This document shows positions 61,832-64,000 of a DNA stretch of 64,000 bases, piece by piece. Under the pieces are notes generated by a model. It was not told where the DNA came from. It worked only from the letters and a program-made list of their open reading frames with translations, and did no database searches. The translations under genes and the position numbers were made by a program. Position 1 is the stretch's first letter. Each line of letters begins with the position of its first letter. This DNA is from CBDDFQ01 sp965227035 (GTDB lineage: Bacteria > Pseudomonadota > Gammaproteobacteria > Burkholderiales > Burkholderiaceae_C). The stretch spans positions 1,550,001-1,614,000 of the forward strand of contig OZ245724.1 in assembly GCA_965227035.1 (NCBI GenBank), given 5' to 3'.

Positions 61832-62583
61832 TGGACTGTCCCGCAAGCCATGGGCAACGGACCCGGCAAAACTGGCGCCGCCTTCGCATTCGCCGGAACG
61901 GCTTGAGCCGATATCCAGGTGGAAACTGCGGTGATGTCTTCTACCGTCAGCGCTTTCGCAATGCTCGCCATGCAGTCGGGCGCATGCGCCTTTCGCTGAG
62001 CGGACTTCCATGCGCCTAGCTGGGCCACGATGTAGTCGCGCGGAACGCCGAGCAAACCCGGGATCGCGGGAGCTACACCGGTCATCGCGGCGCCGTGACA
62101 CGAGATGCACGCCGGAATTTTTCTGGCGGCGTCGCCATTCATGGCCAGTGCGCGACCTTTCTCAAGCAAATCGGCCGGAGCGCTCAAGGTCTGAGGCGGC
62201 GGATACGGCACATCGAGATTGGCGAAGTACTCGGCGATATCGTGAAGGTATCGGTCGTCCATGTGTGCCAGCAGATAGGTCATCTGCGGATATTCGCGTC
62301 GACCGTCCCGGAAGTTCACGAGCTGGTTGTACAGATAACCGGCCGGTTTGCCTGCGATTCGCGGAAAGTACCCTTGATTGGTCGCCCTGCCCTCTGCACC
62401 ATGGCAAGTCATGCACGCAGCCATGCGCGGCGCCATCTCGTTTGCTCCGAATGCCTGCGATCGGTTGGTCTGCGCCTGTCGCGGAGCCGGCGATGGCGAT
62501 TGCGCATTCGCATGGCTTGTTGCCATCAATTGAACGCAAAGCGCGACACACGCGACGAGCGTCGCAAAAATATTTCGTCTCAT
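61828..62583 (-). CDS. Exported diheme cytochrome c (c4/c553 type)
   Basis: The 251-residue protein has a signal peptide (MRRNIFATLVACVALCVQLMATSHANA) and two haem c motifs, CMTCH (57-61) and CISCH (159-163), arranged as in cytochrome c4 or c553 repeats. The first module has GYFPRIAGKPAGYLYNQL and the second GVAPAIPGLLGVPRDYIVAQL, both with likely axial Met. It probably shuttles electrons in the periplasm together with the triheme subunit encoded downstream. Confidence 0.88.
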   Translation of the reverse strand: MRRNIFATLVACVALCVQLMATSHANAQSPSPAPRQAQTNRSQAFGANEMAPRMAACMTCHGAEGRATNQGYFPRIAGKPAGYLYNQLVNFRDGRREYPQMTYLLAHMDDRYLHDIAEYFANLDVPYPPPQTLSAPADLLEKGRALAMNGDAARKIPACISCHGAAMTGVAPAIPGLLGVPRDYIVAQLGAWKSAQRKAHAPDCMASIAKALTVEDITAVSTWISAQAVPANAKAAPVLPGPLPMACGTVQ

Positions 62584-62587
62584 CGTT

Positions 62588-64000
62588 TTAAACAGCAGCT
62601 GCTACCAGAGCCTGCGTGTATGAATTTTTCGGCGAGTCCAGGACTTCGGTCGTTGCGCCGGACTCTAGCACCACGCCATCCTTCAGCACCATCACGCAAT
62701 GCGCCATTGCACGCACTACATCGACGTCGTGGGTGATCAACAGATAACTGAGGCCGCGCTCCTTCTGCAATCGTTGCAGCAGACTCAAAACCTGCTTCTG
62801 GATGGTCACGTCGAGCGCGCTGGTCGGCTCGTCGAGCACCAGCACTTGCGGCTCGAGAATCAGCGCTCGGGCAATCGCGATACGTTGGCGCTGGCCGCCT
62901 GAAAACTCGTGCGGGAATCGCTGCAGCAAGGCAGGGTATTGCGCTTCGTCGAGTCCGACTTCTTTCAACGCTTCGATCACCCGTTTTTGACGCCCCGCCG
63001 CATCGACTTTCGGCATATGCAAACGAACGCCCTCGCCCACGATTTCTTCTATCGTCATGCGTGGAGACAGGGACGAGTACGGGTCCTGGAACACCACTTG
63101 CACATCACGCCGAATGCTCCGGCTTTCGTCGGTCGATTTGCCCCAGGTGCGATTCTCGAAATCGAGCATGCCAGACGATTTCTGCAGCCCAAGAACTGCG
63201 AGCGCGAGAGTCGATTTGCCGGAACCGGATTCCCCCACGATGCCCAGCGTCTGCCCGCGCTGAATCTGGAAAGATGCGTCCTGCAAAGCGATGAATTCGC
63301 CCTTGCCGAACCATCCCGCTACGCCTGGTTTGGGCACCGGATAGGCCACTCTCAAATGCTCGCTTTTCAAAACCACGGCATCTGCACTCGATGCGTCGGC
63401 GACCAGATCTCGCGTGGGCTTGCTGTCGATCAGCTTCTTCGTATACGCATGCTGCGGATTCGCAAACACATCGCCCACGACACCCTGCTCCACCAGATTA
63501 CCGTTCTCCATGACCACCACGCGATCGGCGAACTTGCGCACCAGATTCAAATCGTGCGTGATCAAGAGCACCGCCATGCCGGTCTTCTTTTGAAGATCGC
63601 CCAGCAGCTCGAGAATCTGCGCGCGCAATGTCACGTCGAGCGCAGTGGTGGGCTCGTCGGCGAGCAACAGTCGCGGTTTGCAGGCCAGCGCCATGGAAAT
63701 CATCGCGCGCTGACGTTGGCCGCCGGAGAGCTGATGCGGATACGAATTCGCGCGTCGCTCCGGTTCGGGAATGCCGGTGTCGCCCAGCAGCTTCACCGCC
63801 GTTTGCCAAGCCTCGTGGCGAGTCATCCCTTCTTTGAGCGACAGCGTCTCGGCAATCTGATCGCCGATCGTCAACAGCGGGTTGAGCGCGGTCATCGGCT
63901 CCTGAAAAATCATCGCAATTTCTTTGCCGCGAATGCCGCGCAATTGCCGTTCCGACAACGCGAGCAGATCGACATTGCCGTTCGCCGATTCGAACATCGC
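62588..64000 (-). CDS. Peptide ABC transporter ATPase with two fused ATP-binding domains (partial)
   Basis: The coding sequence is cut by the window's right edge, so the N-terminus is missing, including the Walker A of the first domain. What remains shows the first domain's Q-loop (FQEPMTALNP), signature (LSGGQRQRA), Walker B (LLLADEPTTALD) and the switch His, then a full second domain: Walker A GESGSGKST, FQDPYSSLSP, FSGGQRQR, VLVLDEPTSALD and THDVDVV. The fused DppD-DppF layout is that of YejF/GsiA-type importers of peptides, microcin C or glutathione. The companion permease and binding-protein genes must lie outside the window or elsewhere. Confidence 0.93.
   Translation of the reverse strand, partial: AMFESANGNVDLLALSERQLRGIRGKEIAMIFQEPMTALNPLLTIGDQIAETLSLKEGMTRHEAWQTAVKLLGDTGIPEPERRANSYPHQLSGGQRQRAMISMALACKPRLLLADEPTTALDVTLRAQILELLGDLQKKTGMAVLLITHDLNLVRKFADRVVVMENGNLVEQGVVGDVFANPQHAYTKKLIDSKPTRDLVADASSADAVVLKSEHLRVAYPVPKPGVAGWFGKGEFIALQDASFQIQRGQTLGIVGESGSGKSTLALAVLGLQKSSGMLDFENRTWGKSTDESRSIRRDVQVVFQDPYSSLSPRMTIEEIVGEGVRLHMPKVDAAGRQKRVIEALKEVGLDEAQYPALLQRFPHEFSGGQRQRIAIARALILEPQVLVLDEPTSALDVTIQKQVLSLLQRLQKERGLSYLLITHDVDVVRAMAHCVMVLKDGVVLESGATTEVLDSPKNSYTQALVAAAV

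Overview
The window is moderately GC-rich DNA from a beta-proteobacterium, almost certainly Burkholderiales. This rests on the housekeeping gene order (rimP-nusA-infB-rbfA-truB-typA; guaB-guaA; smpB divergent from ratA-rnfH), on two orphan Bug-type (TctC family) periplasmic receptors, and on the repeated use of 4-nt ATGA/GTGA start-stop overlaps. No rRNA, tRNA, CRISPR array, insertion sequence or phage gene was seen. No gene-free stretch exceeds 300 bases; the longest, 39347-39629, carries two operator-like palindromes.

Region 1 (1-8.6 kb) is mixed. It starts with the C-terminus of a GH94 cyclic beta-1,2-glucan synthase-like protein, then a class III nucleotidyl cyclase fused to an FHA domain, an LD-carboxypeptidase with a His-rich tail, a TadA tRNA deaminase fused to a degenerate dehalogenase-like alpha/beta-hydrolase, the queuosine genes queE-queD, an Ada-like regulator/methyltransferase, two small exported proteins, and an ECF-type sigma factor with a SnoaL-like tail coupled to a small monooxygenase.

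Region 2 (8.7-14.8 kb) is a catabolic island: a GntR/FCD regulator, a dyad-rich divergent promoter region, an orphan NMT1-type binding protein, a hydantoinase/dihydropyrimidinase, a DUF1445 (D-glutamate cyclase-like) protein, an atypical SDR without the catalytic Tyr/Lys, and a convergent enolase-superfamily enzyme. Region 3 (14.9-24.8 kb) is a sugar or glucan island: GH15, a double VOC protein, an SMP-30 lactonase, a cupin, DoxX, a GMC oxidoreductase and an SDR on the minus strand, divergent from a GH39 and a PF10091 (GH144-like) glycosidase. Almost none of these proteins has a signal peptide, which suggests an intracellular oligosaccharide hydrolysis and sugar-oxidation route.

Region 4 (24.8-39.6 kb) is a very large histidine-utilisation cluster read leftwards: ABC importer genes, hutC, hutH, hutU, then an embedded cassette (ornithine cyclodeaminase-like enzyme, signal-less PhnD-like protein, membrane desaturase, Bug receptor), then hutD, hutI, hutF and hutG. 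It encodes complete conversion of histidine to glutamate and formate by the HutF/HutG route. A perfect palindrome (39457-39470) and a near copy (39550-39561) upstream look like HutC operators. The embedded cassette is the best candidate here for an undescribed pathway.

Region 5 (39.6-44.7 kb) holds a LigT-like protein, an old-yellow-enzyme family reductase, a second Bug receptor, a decayed VapC toxin gene, a YciI-like protein and a MATE exporter. Region 6 (44.7-60.4 kb) is conserved core: guaB-guaA, a DUF4124 protein, ratA-rnfH, smpB, an acyl-CoA hydrolase, a DMT exporter and the typA-truB-rbfA-infB-nusA-rimP translation operon. Region 7 (60.4-64 kb) has a clear terminator, a triheme plus diheme cytochrome c pair without a visible dehydrogenase, and a double-ATPase peptide transporter gene cut by the window edge.
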